Positions 34,672 to 43,470 of a stretch of DNA of 64,000 nt are shown here, piece after piece (positions within the stretch are counted from its first letter, which is position 1; each line of letters starts with the position of its first letter). Location of the stretch: the NCBI RefSeq assembly GCF_003789055.1, contig NZ_ML119082.1:372001-436000 (forward strand), written 5' to 3'. This DNA is from Histidinibacterium lentulum (GTDB lineage Bacteria; Pseudomonadota; Alphaproteobacteria; Rhodobacterales; Rhodobacteraceae). The position numbers and the translations under genes were made by a program. The notes beneath the pieces were generated by a model that ran no database searches, was not told the DNA's origin, and saw only the letters and a list, made by a program, of their open reading frames with translations.

Positions 34672-35691
34672 ATGAGCGGCGGACCCCGTACCGAAGCGAA
34701 GCTGACCGAGACGCCGGAATTCCGGCTGGCGATCATCGCGGTGGCCGTTTTCGTGCTGATGGCGGCGCTGTCGCCCGACCGGTTCCTGTCACCGCAGAAC
34801 CTGACCTCGATGGCGTTCCAGTTTCCGGAATTCGCGATCCTGGCGCTGGCCATGACGATCACGATGATGACGGGGGGGATCGACCTGAGCGTCGTGGGCG
34901 TCGCGAACCTGTCGGCGGTGATCGCGGCGACGATTCTGACGGCCTTCGCGGGCGCGGGCATGGTCGGCGGTGCCGCGATCATGTGGCTGATGATCGCCAT
35001 CGTGGCGGCGTTGACGGTGGGGGCGGTCGCGGGATTCCTGAACGGCATTCTCGTGTCGCGTTTCGGCCTGCCGCCGATCCTCGCCACGCTGGGCTCGGGC
35101 CTTGTGTTCACCGGACTGGCCGTGGCGATGACCGGGGGCAGCGCGGTCATGGGCTTTCCGGCGGTGGTGGCGGTGATCGGCAATTCGACGATCTTCCACG
35201 TGCCGGTGCCGCTGATCCTCTTTGCGCTCCTCGCCTTCGGGCTGCATGTGCTGCTGACGCGCACCGGCTTCGGCCTGCGGGTCACGATGTACGGGGCGAA
35301 CCCGCTCGCCGCGCTCTTTGCCGCCATCGACGTGGATCGCATCCTGCTCAAGGTCTACGTGATCGCGGGCATGTTCTCGTCGGTCGCGGGCCTCGTCATC
35401 ATGTCGCGCGCCAACTCGGCCAAGGCGGATTACGGCTCGTCCTACCTGCTGCTCGCGGTGCTGATCGCGGTGCTGGGGGGCGTGAATCCCTACGGCGGCT
35501 ATGGCCGGGTCATCGGCGTCGTGCTGGCGGTGCTGTCGATGCAGTTCCTGTCCTCGGGGCTGAACATGCTGCAGGTGTCGAACTTCGCGCGGGAGCTGAT
35601 CTGGGGCGGGCTGCTGCTTCTGGTCATGGTCATCAACGTCACGAACTGGGCGGGGCTCAGACCCCGCCGCGCGCCGGCGAAGGCCGGCTGA
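34672..35691 (+). CDS. Sugar ABC transporter permease 2
   Basis: A 339-residue RbsC-type permease. Signature MTGGIDLSVVGVANLSAVIAAT, then RFGLPPILATLGSGLVFTGLAV and the C-terminal GGVNPYGGYGRVIGVVLAVL. GAGGAGAGAG precedes the ATG, 10 nt after permease 1. It has a short hydrophilic N-terminus. Followed after 15 nt by dhaK with its own strong ribosome site. Confidence 0.9.
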   Translation: MSGGPRTEAKLTETPEFRLAIIAVAVFVLMAALSPDRFLSPQNLTSMAFQFPEFAILALAMTITMMTGGIDLSVVGVANLSAVIAATILTAFAGAGMVGGAAIMWLMIAIVAALTVGAVAGFLNGILVSRFGLPPILATLGSGLVFTGLAVAMTGGSAVMGFPAVVAVIGNSTIFHVPVPLILFALLAFGLHVLLTRTGFGLRVTMYGANPLAALFAAIDVDRILLKVYVIAGMFSSVAGLVIMSRANSAKADYGSSYLLLAVLIAVLGGVNPYGGYGRVIGVVLAVLSMQFLSSGLNMLQVSNFARELIWGGLLLLVMVINVTNWAGLRPRRAPAKAG

Positions 35692-35706
35692 GAGGGAGGA
35701 TAATCC

Positions 35707-36708
35707 ATGAAGAAGATCCTGAACGCGCCCGAAGCCTATGTGGACGAGATGCTGGCGGGCCTGACGGCGGCGCATCCGGAGTACTACCGCCTGCATGGTG
35801 ACAGCGGCCGGGTCGTGGCCCGCGCCAAGGCCGGCAAGGAAGGCAAGGTCGGCATCGTGACGGGGGGCGGGTCGGGGCACCTGCCGGTGTTCACGGGCTA
35901 CGTGGGCGAGGGGCTGCTCGACGCCTGCGCGATCGGCGACGTCTTCGCCTCGCCCTCGGCCGAGCAGATGGCCGACGCGATCCGCGCCGCCGACAGCGGG
36001 GCGGGCGTGCTGCGGCTTTACGGGAATTACGGCGGCGATGTCATGAATTTCGACATGGCGGGCGATCTGGTGGAGTTCGACGACATCACCTGCACGACGG
36101 TGCTGCTGACCGACGACGTGGCCTCCGCCGCGCCCGAGGAGAAGGAAAAGCGCCGGGGTGTGGCGGGCATGGTCTATGCCTACAAGATCGCCGGCGCGGC
36201 CGCAGAGGAAGGCCGCGACCTCGAAGGCGTGACCGCCGCCGCGCAGAAGGCCGCCGACGCCTGCCGCTCCATCGGCGTGGCGCTGTCGCCCTGCACGGTG
36301 CCGCAGGCGGGCAAGCCCACCTTCGAGATCGCCGACGACGAGATCGAGATGGGCATGGGCATCCACGGCGAGCCCGGCGTCTGGCGCGGCAAGCTCAGGA
36401 CTGCGGACGAGATCGCGGGCGAGATGATGGACCGGCTCTTCGATGACATGCCCGTGGGCCAGGGCGACCGGGTTTCGATCATGGTCAACTCGCTGGGGGC
36501 CACGCCGCCGGAGGAGCTCTATATCCTCTACAACGTCGTCAAGGCGCGGCTCGAGGGCGCGGGGGCGACGATCGTGATGCCGCTTGTGGGGCGCTACGCG
36601 ACCTCGATGGAGATGGCGGGCGTGTCGTTCACCATGATGAAGCTCGACGACGAGCTTGAAAAGCTTCTGACCGCGCCCTGCGACTGCGCCTTCTGGAGGG
36701 TCGGATGA
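35707..36708 (+). CDS. dhaK: DhaK-type dihydroxyacetone (ketose) kinase, substrate-binding subunit
   Basis: A 333-residue DAK1-family protein. The glycine loop GGGSGHLPVFTGYVGEGLLDACAIGDVFASP and YGNYGGDVMNF build the substrate pocket, and H220 in MGIHGEPGVW is at the position of the histidine that binds dihydroxyacetone covalently. AGGGAGGA precedes the ATG. With DhaL it forms a two-piece kinase. Besides dihydroxyacetone, related enzymes phosphorylate erythrulose and other short ketoses, so the substrate may be the sugar imported by the same operon. Confidence 0.9.
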   Translation: MKKILNAPEAYVDEMLAGLTAAHPEYYRLHGDSGRVVARAKAGKEGKVGIVTGGGSGHLPVFTGYVGEGLLDACAIGDVFASPSAEQMADAIRAADSGAGVLRLYGNYGGDVMNFDMAGDLVEFDDITCTTVLLTDDVASAAPEEKEKRRGVAGMVYAYKIAGAAAEEGRDLEGVTAAAQKAADACRSIGVALSPCTVPQAGKPTFEIADDEIEMGMGIHGEPGVWRGKLRTADEIAGEMMDRLFDDMPVGQGDRVSIMVNSLGATPPEELYILYNVVKARLEGAGATIVMPLVGRYATSMEMAGVSFTMMKLDDELEKLLTAPCDCAFWRVG

Positions 36709-37319
36709 CCATCGACATCGTGGCCGTTCGCGCGGCCATCGGGCGGCTGGCGCTGGCGATGGAACGGGATTTCGAGCTCTTGAACAAGGCCGACGGGGCG
36801 CTGGGGGACGGCGATCTCGGCGTGACCATGACCCGGGGGATGCGGGCGATCTCCGAGAAGGCGGAGGACTTGCCGGAGGATCTCGGGCAGGCGCTTCTGG
36901 CCTGCGCGCAGGCGTTCACCAAGTCTTCCGGGTCGTCCTACGGGACATTGCTCGCCACCGGGATCATGGCCATAGCCAAGCAGGTGAAGGGCGAGACCGA
37001 GGTCGGGGCCGACCGGGTGCCGGAACTGGTGGCGCTCGCCCGTGACCAGATGCAGGCGCGCGGCAAGGCGGAACTGGGCGGCAAGACGGTGCTCGATTCC
37101 CTCGATGCGGTGGCCGGGGCGACGGCGGCGCTGAGCGATCCCGCCGAGGTCGCCGATGCCGCAGCCCGGGCCGTTACCGAGGCGCTGGAGGCGTTCCGGG
37201 ACCGCAAGGCGACCGTGGGCCGGGCGCGCATCTTCGGAGAGAAGAGCGTGGGGTTGGATGATCCCGGGATGCTGGCCATGGAGCGGATCGTGAAGGCGCT
37301 CGCCGATCGCGAGGGGTGA
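36705..37319 (+). CDS. dhaL: DhaL-type nucleotide-binding subunit of dihydroxyacetone kinase
   Basis: A 204-residue DAK2-family protein. The magnesium-ADP aspartates D30, D35 and D37 in NKADGALGDGDLGVTM sit at the same numbers as in E. coli DhaL, and the conserved KSSGSSYGTLLATG segment follows. Overlaps dhaK by ATGA. No DhaM phosphotransferase-system partner is nearby, so phosphoryl transfer from ATP rather than from PEP via DhaM is likely (inference). Last gene of the operon. Confidence 0.9.
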   Translation: MTIDIVAVRAAIGRLALAMERDFELLNKADGALGDGDLGVTMTRGMRAISEKAEDLPEDLGQALLACAQAFTKSSGSSYGTLLATGIMAIAKQVKGETEVGADRVPELVALARDQMQARGKAELGGKTVLDSLDAVAGATAALSDPAEVADAAARAVTEALEAFRDRKATVGRARIFGEKSVGLDDPGMLAMERIVKALADREG

Positions 37320-37351
37320 GGGGGTCGGCGGGGAGCTTGGTGCGGCGGGCA

Positions 37352-37449
37352 GGTGGGTTGGAAACCCGCCCTACGGACCGGGCGTAGGGTGGGTTTCCAA
37401 CCTACCGGTCCAGCAACGGGTCGAGCGTCGGGTGGGGTTTCAACCCACC
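37352..37449. repeat. Three REP-like GGTGGGTT hairpins after dhaL
   Basis: Copies at 37352-37374 (reverse orientation, GGTGGGTT-GGA-AACCCGCC then CTAC), 37384-37406 (GTAGG start, one mismatch in the right arm) and 37431-37449 (GGTGGG-GTTTCAA-CCCACC). They fill the gap between convergent dhaL and the aldo/keto reductase gene, which has no other content. Adjacent opposite copies could fold together. Confidence 0.75.
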
Positions 37450-37467
37450 TGCCCTGCCCGCCTCTGG

Positions 37468-38550
37468 TCAGACCAGCGGGTCCTCGCCGCCATACATCCG
37501 GTGCGGGTAGTCGGCGTGGAGCGCCATGTCGGCCTCGGACATGCGGGCCAGCGTGAAATTGTGCTGGTGCCAGTAGGGGTAGATCAGAGGAAGGCGGCTG
37601 ACGTCGTTGAGTTTCTGCAATTCCTCGTCCGTCAGGCGGATGTCGACGGCGGTGAAATTGTCCCTGAACTGCTCCTCTGTGCGACCGCCCACCACGAGCG
37701 AGGACACCGCGGGGCGGCTCAGAAGCCAGGCGAGGGCGATCTGCGCGGCGGACACGCCCCGGGCGTCGCCGATCTCCACCAGCGCGTCCACGATCCGCCA
37801 GAGGCGCTCCATGTCGCGGATCGGGGGTTCGGTCCAGCCGTTGGCCTGGCGGGAGCCCTCGGGGGCGGGCTGTCCCCGCCGGTGCTTGCCCGTCAGCAGC
37901 CCGGCCGCCAGCGGCGACCAGACGAGGACCCCGAGGCCCTGGTCGACGGAAAGCGGCAGCAGTTCGTATTCCGCCTCGCGGGCCTCGAGCGTGTAGTGGA
38001 TCTGCTGGGTGACGAAGCGACTGGTGCGCGCGGCGTCGGCGGCGGCGAGCGATTTCGACACCTGCCAGCCCGAGTAGTTCGAGCAGCCGATGTAGCGCAC
38101 CTTGCCCTGCTGGATCAGGGTTTCGAGCGCGGCCATCTTTTCCTCGACCGGTGTCGTGCCGTCCCATTCGTGCATGTAGTAGATGTCGATATGGTCGGTG
38201 CGCAGCTTCTTCAGGGTGCGCTCGCATTCGCGGATCAGGTGCCAGCGGGAGACGCCCTCGTCGTTCGGTCCGTCGCCGATCCGCATGCGGGCCTTGGAGG
38301 TGACGAGGATGTCGTCGTAGCGGCCTTCGAGCACTTCGCCCAGGATCTCTTCGGCGGTGCCGGTGGAATACATGTTGGCGCAGTCGAAGAGGTTCACGCC
38401 GTGGTCGATGCAGAGATCGACGAGGCGCTGCGCCTCCTTCACGCCTTGCCGGCCGACCATGCCGAATGGGCCTTCGCCGCCGAAGGTGAAGGTGCCCATG
38501 GTGATCGCCGAGACCTTGAGGCCCGAGCGTCCGAGCGTGCGGTATTCCAT
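37468..38550 (-). CDS. Aldo/keto reductase
   Basis: A 360-residue NAD(P)-dependent (beta/alpha)8 reductase. The catalytic tetrad is visible: D56 and Y61 (NLFDCANMYSTGTAE), K86 (VTSKARM) and His in IDIYYMHEWD. The cofactor region near the C-terminus reads SLVVGGRTEEQFRDN. It could interconvert a polyol or aldose and a ketose for the FGGY kinase next to it; the two genes are 26 nt apart on the same strand. The exact substrate is unknown. Confidence 0.9.
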   Translation of the reverse strand: MEYRTLGRSGLKVSAITMGTFTFGGEGPFGMVGRQGVKEAQRLVDLCIDHGVNLFDCANMYSTGTAEEILGEVLEGRYDDILVTSKARMRIGDGPNDEGVSRWHLIRECERTLKKLRTDHIDIYYMHEWDGTTPVEEKMAALETLIQQGKVRYIGCSNYSGWQVSKSLAAADAARTSRFVTQQIHYTLEAREAEYELLPLSVDQGLGVLVWSPLAAGLLTGKHRRGQPAPEGSRQANGWTEPPIRDMERLWRIVDALVEIGDARGVSAAQIALAWLLSRPAVSSLVVGGRTEEQFRDNFTAVDIRLTDEELQKLNDVSRLPLIYPYWHQHNFTLARMSEADMALHADYPHRMYGGEDPLV

Positions 38551-38576
38551 GATGTGGTCCTTTCGTCTTCGGAGGA

Positions 38577-40067
38577 TCAGCGGCCGAGCACGTCCCGGGC
38601 CGCCGGGTAGAGCGCGAGATACTTTCTGAATAGCTCGTCATAGGCCGCGACGTTCGCGGGGATCGGCTCGATCACGCGGCCGGGGCGGACCATGCCGGCG
38701 ATGCCCTCGTCGATGCTGGCGTAATGCCCGGCGCCATGGGCCGCCAGGATCGCGGAGCCGGTGGAGGGCGCGTCGGCGGAAGCCGGGATGCGGATCGGCA
38801 GGCCCGCCGTGTCGGCATGGATCTGCATCCAGAGGTCCGAGGCGGAGGCGCCGCCGCCGGCGGTGATCTCGGTCGCGGAATAGCCTGCGCGGGCGAAAGC
38901 CTCGAGGATCGCCTTCGTGCCGAAGGAGATGCCCTCCATGATCGCGCGGAAGAGGTGGTGCTTCTCGTGCGCGAGCGTCAGGCCGAGGATCGCCCCGCGC
39001 GACAGGGGATCGGTGTAGGGCGTGCGGTTGCCCTGGAAATGGTCCTGCACGATCAGCCCCTCGGAGCCCGGCGGCAGGGCGGCGGCTGCGGCGTTGAGCG
39101 CCTCGAAATCGTGCCCGCCGGTCAGCCGGCCGAGCCAGTTGATGATGGAGCCGGTGGAGGTCTGCCCGCCCTCGACGATGTAGCGGCCGGGGTAGACGAT
39201 GTCGGCATAGGCGCCCCAGACGCCGGACGCCGAGAGCGGCTCTTCGGTGACGCCGAACTGCAGGTGCGAGGAGCCGGTGATCAGGGCGAGCTGGCCCGGT
39301 TTCGCCACGCCGAGGCCGATCATGCCAATCAGCGCGTCGGCGCCGCCCTGAACGACCTTGACAGACCGGGGCAGGCCCAGCGCCTCGGCGGCGGCGGCGG
39401 TCAGCGTGCCGACGACCTCGCCCGGCGCCACGACGCGCGGCGGCCATTTCTCGAGCAGCGCCTCCAGCCCCAGCTTGCGCAGCAGGCTTTCGGGCCAGCC
39501 GCCGCGGTCGTTGCGGTAGTGCCAGCGCAGGCCCACGTTATCGAGGCTCGCCGCCCACTCGCCGGTCAGCTTGTAGGTCAGGAAATCCTGGTACTCGCAG
39601 ATGCGGTGCGCGCGGTCGAAGACCTCCGGCTCGTTGCGTTTCAGCCAGAGCGCCTTGGGGATCATCCATTCCGCCGAGACCGGCCCCTGCCCCGCCCCGT
39701 TGAGCGAGAGCGCCTCGTCGCCGGTGGCGAGCACCGCGTCGGCCTCCGCGCTCGCGCGCACGTCCATCCAGATGAGCGCGGGGCGCAAGGCGTCGCCGGT
39801 CTCGTCGAGCGCCACGACCGAGCAGGAGGTGGTGGCATAGGCGATGGCCTCGATGGATCCCGGGTCGATCCCCGCCTCGGCGATGGCGGCGCGACTTGCG
39901 GTGACGAAATTGGCCCACCAGTCGGCGGGGTTCTGTTCGGCGCGGGCGCCGGCGGCGAACGTGGTGTCGTAGGGCACGGCATGGCTGGCAAGACATGTGC
40001 CGGCGACATCGTAGATGCGGGCGCGCAGGCTTTCGGTGCCGCCGTCCGCTGTCAGAATATAGGCCAT
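38577..40067 (-). CDS. FGGY-family carbohydrate kinase (ribulokinase/xylulokinase-like)
   Basis: A 496-residue kinase with the FGGY two-domain pattern. The N-terminal phosphate loop is YILTADGGTESLRARIYD, WMDVRAS follows, and the ATP-binding half contains VQGGADALIGMIG, HFQGNRTPYTDPLSRGAILGL and a TAGGGASASDLWMQIHAD signature. GGGGGAGGA precedes the ATG. FGGY kinases phosphorylate ketopentoses, rhamnulose, glycerol, erythritol or similar. With the epimerase, reductase and DhaKL it completes a second sugar module. D-apulose kinase is one family option, but the accompanying apiose genes are not all here. Confidence 0.88.
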   Translation of the reverse strand: MAYILTADGGTESLRARIYDVAGTCLASHAVPYDTTFAAGARAEQNPADWWANFVTASRAAIAEAGIDPGSIEAIAYATTSCSVVALDETGDALRPALIWMDVRASAEADAVLATGDEALSLNGAGQGPVSAEWMIPKALWLKRNEPEVFDRAHRICEYQDFLTYKLTGEWAASLDNVGLRWHYRNDRGGWPESLLRKLGLEALLEKWPPRVVAPGEVVGTLTAAAAEALGLPRSVKVVQGGADALIGMIGLGVAKPGQLALITGSSHLQFGVTEEPLSASGVWGAYADIVYPGRYIVEGGQTSTGSIINWLGRLTGGHDFEALNAAAAALPPGSEGLIVQDHFQGNRTPYTDPLSRGAILGLTLAHEKHHLFRAIMEGISFGTKAILEAFARAGYSATEITAGGGASASDLWMQIHADTAGLPIRIPASADAPSTGSAILAAHGAGHYASIDEGIAGMVRPGRVIEPIPANVAAYDELFRKYLALYPAARDVLGR

Positions 40068-40139
40068 TCGGTCCTCCCCCTCTTCCGGTCTTCTCCCGGT
40101 CCGATGAAGCCAGCCCGGGGCGCGGAGCGCCAGCCCCGT

Positions 40140-41429
40140 TCAGTCCGCCGTCGCCGCGGCAAGGATCGCCAGCACCTCCTGCGGGGCGTCCCACCAGGCG
40201 GCATGGCCCGCGCGCGCCAGGTGATGGACCGCGATGCGGGGCGAGAGGGTGAGGGCGTCCTGCCAGTCGAGGATCCGGTCGCGGTGTGGCGCGAGGATGC
40301 GCACGGGGAGCGTGTCGGCAAGGCGCGCAAGGCGCGGGCGCAGGGTGACGGCCTGGCCGGTCTCTCCGAGGACGGAGCGGGCGAGCGTGCCGAGGCGCCC
40401 CCGGGCCAGCGTGGCGGCGATGCCCTCGAGCGCCTGCGCGGAGAGCGGCAGGGGGCCATCGGTCATCCGCTCGAGCAGATGCGCGATCTCGCCGGGCGAT
40501 CGGGCGGCGGCAAGGCCGAGGACGAAGCCGCGGTCGATGCGGTGACCGAGGCCCGCGGGCGCGATCAGCGTGAGGCTGCGGGCGTGGCCCGCCTCGGCGA
40601 GGTCCGTGGCAGGCACGGCGCCGAGGGAATGGGCGAAGATATGGGCGCTCTGGCCGAGGGTGTCCTTGACGAGCGCGGACAGGCCCGTCGAAAGGGCGGC
40701 GGCGTCCCCTGCCTCCGTCCGGCTGGCGCCGTGGCCCGGCAGGTCGAGAGTGAGGACATGGCGGCCCGACCGGGCGAGGCCGGCGGCGAGGGAGGCCCAG
40801 ACGGTGTGATCGGCAGCAAAGCCGTGGATCAGGACGACGGGCGGGCCTGCCTCCGGACCGGACAGGCGCCAGGCGAGGCCGTGGGCGATCTGCGGCGCGG
40901 CGTCGAAAGAGGCGGCTGTGGGAGAAAGGGCGGCAATGTCGGCGCTCTCGATGCGGCCGCGGCGTCCGGTGCCGGTGACGGTGGCAAGGTCGATGCCCGC
41001 CTTGCGGGCCAGCCGCCGGGCGACGGGAGTCGCGCGAGGGCGGGCGCCGGCGGCGGAGTCCGGAGGCGCGGGTGTCGCAGGTTTCGGCGGATCGGCAGGC
41101 GCTGCGGGGGCGGTCGCTGCCGGCTCCGGCGGCGGGGCGGCCTCGGTTTCGGCCTCGACCTTGACCTCGGCCTCGGCCTCGGCTTCGGAGGCAGTGCCCG
41201 CGAGGCGGGCGATGGGATCGCCCACGCGGACGGTCTCGCCTTCGGGCACGAGGATCTCGCCAAGCTCGCCATCGGCGAGGGCGGGCACCTCCACCACGGT
41301 CTTGTCGGTCTCGACCTCGAGGAGCGCGTCGCCGCGCCGGAACGCCTCCCCGGGCGCCACGAGCCAGGCCACGACTCGGCCTTCCTCCATGGTCTCGCCG
41401 AGGCGGGGGAGGGTCAGCACGCCGCTCAT
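40140..41429 (-). CDS. acoC: Acetoin-dehydrogenase-type E2: lipoyl domain + E3-binding domain + alpha/beta hydrolase
   Basis: A 429-residue protein. Residues 1-80 are a lipoyl domain with the modified lysine K43 in EVETDKTVVEV. An Ala/Pro/Glu linker leads to an E3-binding segment (RATPVARRLARKAGIDLATV, then GTGRRGRI) around 135-170. Instead of the classical chloramphenicol-acetyltransferase-like catalytic core the C-terminus is an alpha/beta hydrolase fold: LIHGFAADHTVW, nucleophile elbow AHSLGA and a terminal His in ARAGHAAWW. AcoC of acetoin dehydrogenase has this same layout. The start overlaps acoB by ATGA. No E3 (lipoamide dehydrogenase) gene is in the window. Confidence 0.88.
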   Translation of the reverse strand: MSGVLTLPRLGETMEEGRVVAWLVAPGEAFRRGDALLEVETDKTVVEVPALADGELGEILVPEGETVRVGDPIARLAGTASEAEAEAEVKVEAETEAAPPPEPAATAPAAPADPPKPATPAPPDSAAGARPRATPVARRLARKAGIDLATVTGTGRRGRIESADIAALSPTAASFDAAPQIAHGLAWRLSGPEAGPPVVLIHGFAADHTVWASLAAGLARSGRHVLTLDLPGHGASRTEAGDAAALSTGLSALVKDTLGQSAHIFAHSLGAVPATDLAEAGHARSLTLIAPAGLGHRIDRGFVLGLAAARSPGEIAHLLERMTDGPLPLSAQALEGIAATLARGRLGTLARSVLGETGQAVTLRPRLARLADTLPVRILAPHRDRILDWQDALTLSPRIAVHHLARAGHAAWWDAPQEVLAILAAATAD

Positions 41430-42403
41430 GCCACGAGCCGGCGCGCGGCGTCCGCGATCAGCTCGGGGCCGGGCACGGAGGCGGTCTCGAGCGCGGTCGA
41501 GACCGAGATCGGGACGTCTTCCCCGGCGATACGGAGCACCGGATTCTCGAGGTAGTCGAAGCATTCCTCGGAGATGCGCGCGGCAAGTTCGGCGGCCACG
41601 CCTGCCGTCAGCGGCCCCTCGGAGACGACCATGGCGCGGCCCGTCCGTTCGACCTCTGCGCCGATGGTGGCGAAATCGAGCGGGTTGAGCGTGCGCAGGT
41701 CGATCACCGTAGCCTCGATGCCCTCGGCGGCGAGGGTCTCGGCGGCCTCGAGCGCGTAGAGCACCTGCCGCGAGTAGGTGACGATCACGAGGTCCCGGCC
41801 CTGCCTGCGGATCGCGGCGCGGCCCCAGTCGGGCACGGGCGCGGAGAGATCGACCTCCTCGGCATGGGCATAAAGCGACTTGTGCTCGATGAACACGACC
41901 GGGTCGGGCTGGCGCAGGGACTGGCGCAGGAGGTGATAGGCGTCGGCCACCGTGGCGGGCATGGCGAGCCGCAGGCCGGGCATGTGCATCACGTAGGCCT
42001 CGAGGCTCTGGGAATGCTGCGCGCCCGCCGACCGGCCGGTGCCGCCCTGGGTCCTGAGCACCATCGGCACGCCGATCTGGCCGCCGAACATGTAGCGGAT
42101 CTTGGCTGCCTGGTTGCAGAGCTGGTCCATGGAGACGCCGATGAAATCGACATACATCAGCTCGGCCACCGGGCGCATCCCGGCCATGGCCGCGCCCACG
42201 GCGGTGCCGACGATGCCCTGCTCGGAAATGGGCGTGTCGATCATGCGCTCTGGGCCGAACTCCTCGAGCAGGCCCGTGGTCACGGCATAGGCGCCGCCGT
42301 AGCGGCCCACCTCCTCGCCGATGACGAAGACGTCGGGGTCCGCGCGCATGGCGTCGGCGAGGGCGCGGCGGATCGCGTCGCGGTAGGTGAGGGTTTCCGT
42401 CAT
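41426..42403 (-). CDS. acoB: E1 beta subunit of a 2-oxoacid/acetoin dehydrogenase
   Basis: A 325-residue E1-beta. It has the ThDP-activating glutamate region DVFVIGEEVGRYGGAYAVTTGL, PISEQGIVGTAVGAAMAGMRPVAELMYVDF and the TQGGTGRSAGAQHSQSLEA loop. With AcoA it forms the alpha2beta2 thiamine enzyme that cleaves acetoin (or decarboxylates a 2-oxoacid). Acetoin versus 2-oxoacid use cannot be proved from motifs; the AcoC-type E2 favours acetoin or a similar ketol. It sits 2 nt after acoA. Confidence 0.88.
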   Translation of the reverse strand: MTETLTYRDAIRRALADAMRADPDVFVIGEEVGRYGGAYAVTTGLLEEFGPERMIDTPISEQGIVGTAVGAAMAGMRPVAELMYVDFIGVSMDQLCNQAAKIRYMFGGQIGVPMVLRTQGGTGRSAGAQHSQSLEAYVMHMPGLRLAMPATVADAYHLLRQSLRQPDPVVFIEHKSLYAHAEEVDLSAPVPDWGRAAIRRQGRDLVIVTYSRQVLYALEAAETLAAEGIEATVIDLRTLNPLDFATIGAEVERTGRAMVVSEGPLTAGVAAELAARISEECFDYLENPVLRIAGEDVPISVSTALETASVPGPELIADAARRLVA

Positions 42404-42405
42404 GG

Positions 42406-43431
42406 TCAGTCCCTCGCGAGGATGCGGTCGATACGGGTGCGGAGCGGTTCTGGCTCGGGCTCGCCGGGGGCGTAGACATCGCGGAACATGGTATCCATGG
42501 CGGGCGCCGCAGAGGCGATGGCGAAGTCGATGGAGGCGTCCATCTCGCGGGCGACCTCGTCGTCGATGGCGCCGATTGCCCCCTCCGCCATGCCGCCCTC
42601 GATCAGCGCCGCGCGGGCGAAGGCGATGGGATCGCGGGCGCGGCCCTCGTCCTCCTCCTCGGGGGTGCGGTAGGGGCTCTTGTCCTTCCGGGCGTGGCCG
42701 AAGAAGCGGTAGCAGTCGACGGCGAGAAAGCCGGGACTGCCCGCGCGCGCGCCGTCGAGGATGCGCGCGGCGGCGGCATGCACCTCGCGCACGTCGCGGC
42801 CGTCCACCGTCTCGGCAGCGAGGCCGAAGGCCTTCGCGCGCTCGTGCAGCGCCGTCGCGCGGGTCGCCTGGTCGATGCGGGTGCCCATGCCCCACTGGTT
42901 GTTGATGCAGACGAAGACGGCCGGAAGCCCCCAGAGCGCGGCCATGTTCATGCTCTCGTAGATCACGCCCTGCTGCATCGCGCCGTCGCCGAAGAAGGCC
43001 ACGGAGACCGCGCCGCTGTTCCGGCGTTTGGCCACCAGCGCCGCGCCGACCACGGCGGGCACGCCGCCGCCGACGATGGCGTTGGCCCCGAGATGCCCGA
43101 GGCCCATGTCGGCGATATGCATGGAGCCGCCCTTGCCGCGGCAATAGCCGGTCTCCTTGCCCGCGATCTCGGCCATCATCCGGTTCGGGTCCGCGCCGCG
43201 AGCAAGGAAGATGCCGTGGCCTCGGTGGTGCGTGGTGAAGGTGTCGCCGTCCTTCATGGCGGTGCAGACGCCCACGGCGGGGCTCTCCTCGCCGATGGAG
43301 AGGTGCAGCATCGACCCCGCGCTTTCGCCCCGGACGAAAAGCTCGCCCACGCGTTCCTCGAAGGTGCGGATGCGGCGCATCTGGCGGTAGAGCGCCTCGA
43401 GCCCGGTGTTGGAGGACGCGGCTGCAGTCAT
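42406..43431 (-). CDS. acoA: E1 alpha subunit of a 2-oxoacid/acetoin dehydrogenase
   Basis: A 341-residue E1-alpha with the ThDP motif GDGAMQQGVIYESMNMAALWGLP then INNQWGMGT, GKGGSMHIAD and the phosphorylation-loop-like YRFFGHARKDKSPYRT. The longer in-frame start at 43467 would run into the operator; the ATG at 43431 (MTAAASS) follows GAGG and is preferred. First gene of the minus-strand aco operon, divergent from SorC regulator 3 with two palindromic sites between. Confidence 0.9.
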   Translation of the reverse strand: MTAAASSNTGLEALYRQMRRIRTFEERVGELFVRGESAGSMLHLSIGEESPAVGVCTAMKDGDTFTTHHRGHGIFLARGADPNRMMAEIAGKETGYCRGKGGSMHIADMGLGHLGANAIVGGGVPAVVGAALVAKRRNSGAVSVAFFGDGAMQQGVIYESMNMAALWGLPAVFVCINNQWGMGTRIDQATRATALHERAKAFGLAAETVDGRDVREVHAAAARILDGARAGSPGFLAVDCYRFFGHARKDKSPYRTPEEEDEGRARDPIAFARAALIEGGMAEGAIGAIDDEVAREMDASIDFAIASAAPAMDTMFRDVYAPGEPEPEPLRTRIDRILARD

Positions 43432-43470
43432 GGGGGCCTCGGTTCGGTCGTTGCCTTGACGGGCCATGAA

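Noticed and set aside
26161-40067. A rhamnose utilisation locus (RhaD-like fusion, RhaS-like binding protein, two permeases, FGGY kinase).
   Set aside because: No rhamnose isomerase is recognisable, the genes are split under two different operators, and MtnK/MtnA are more natural partners of the aldolase.
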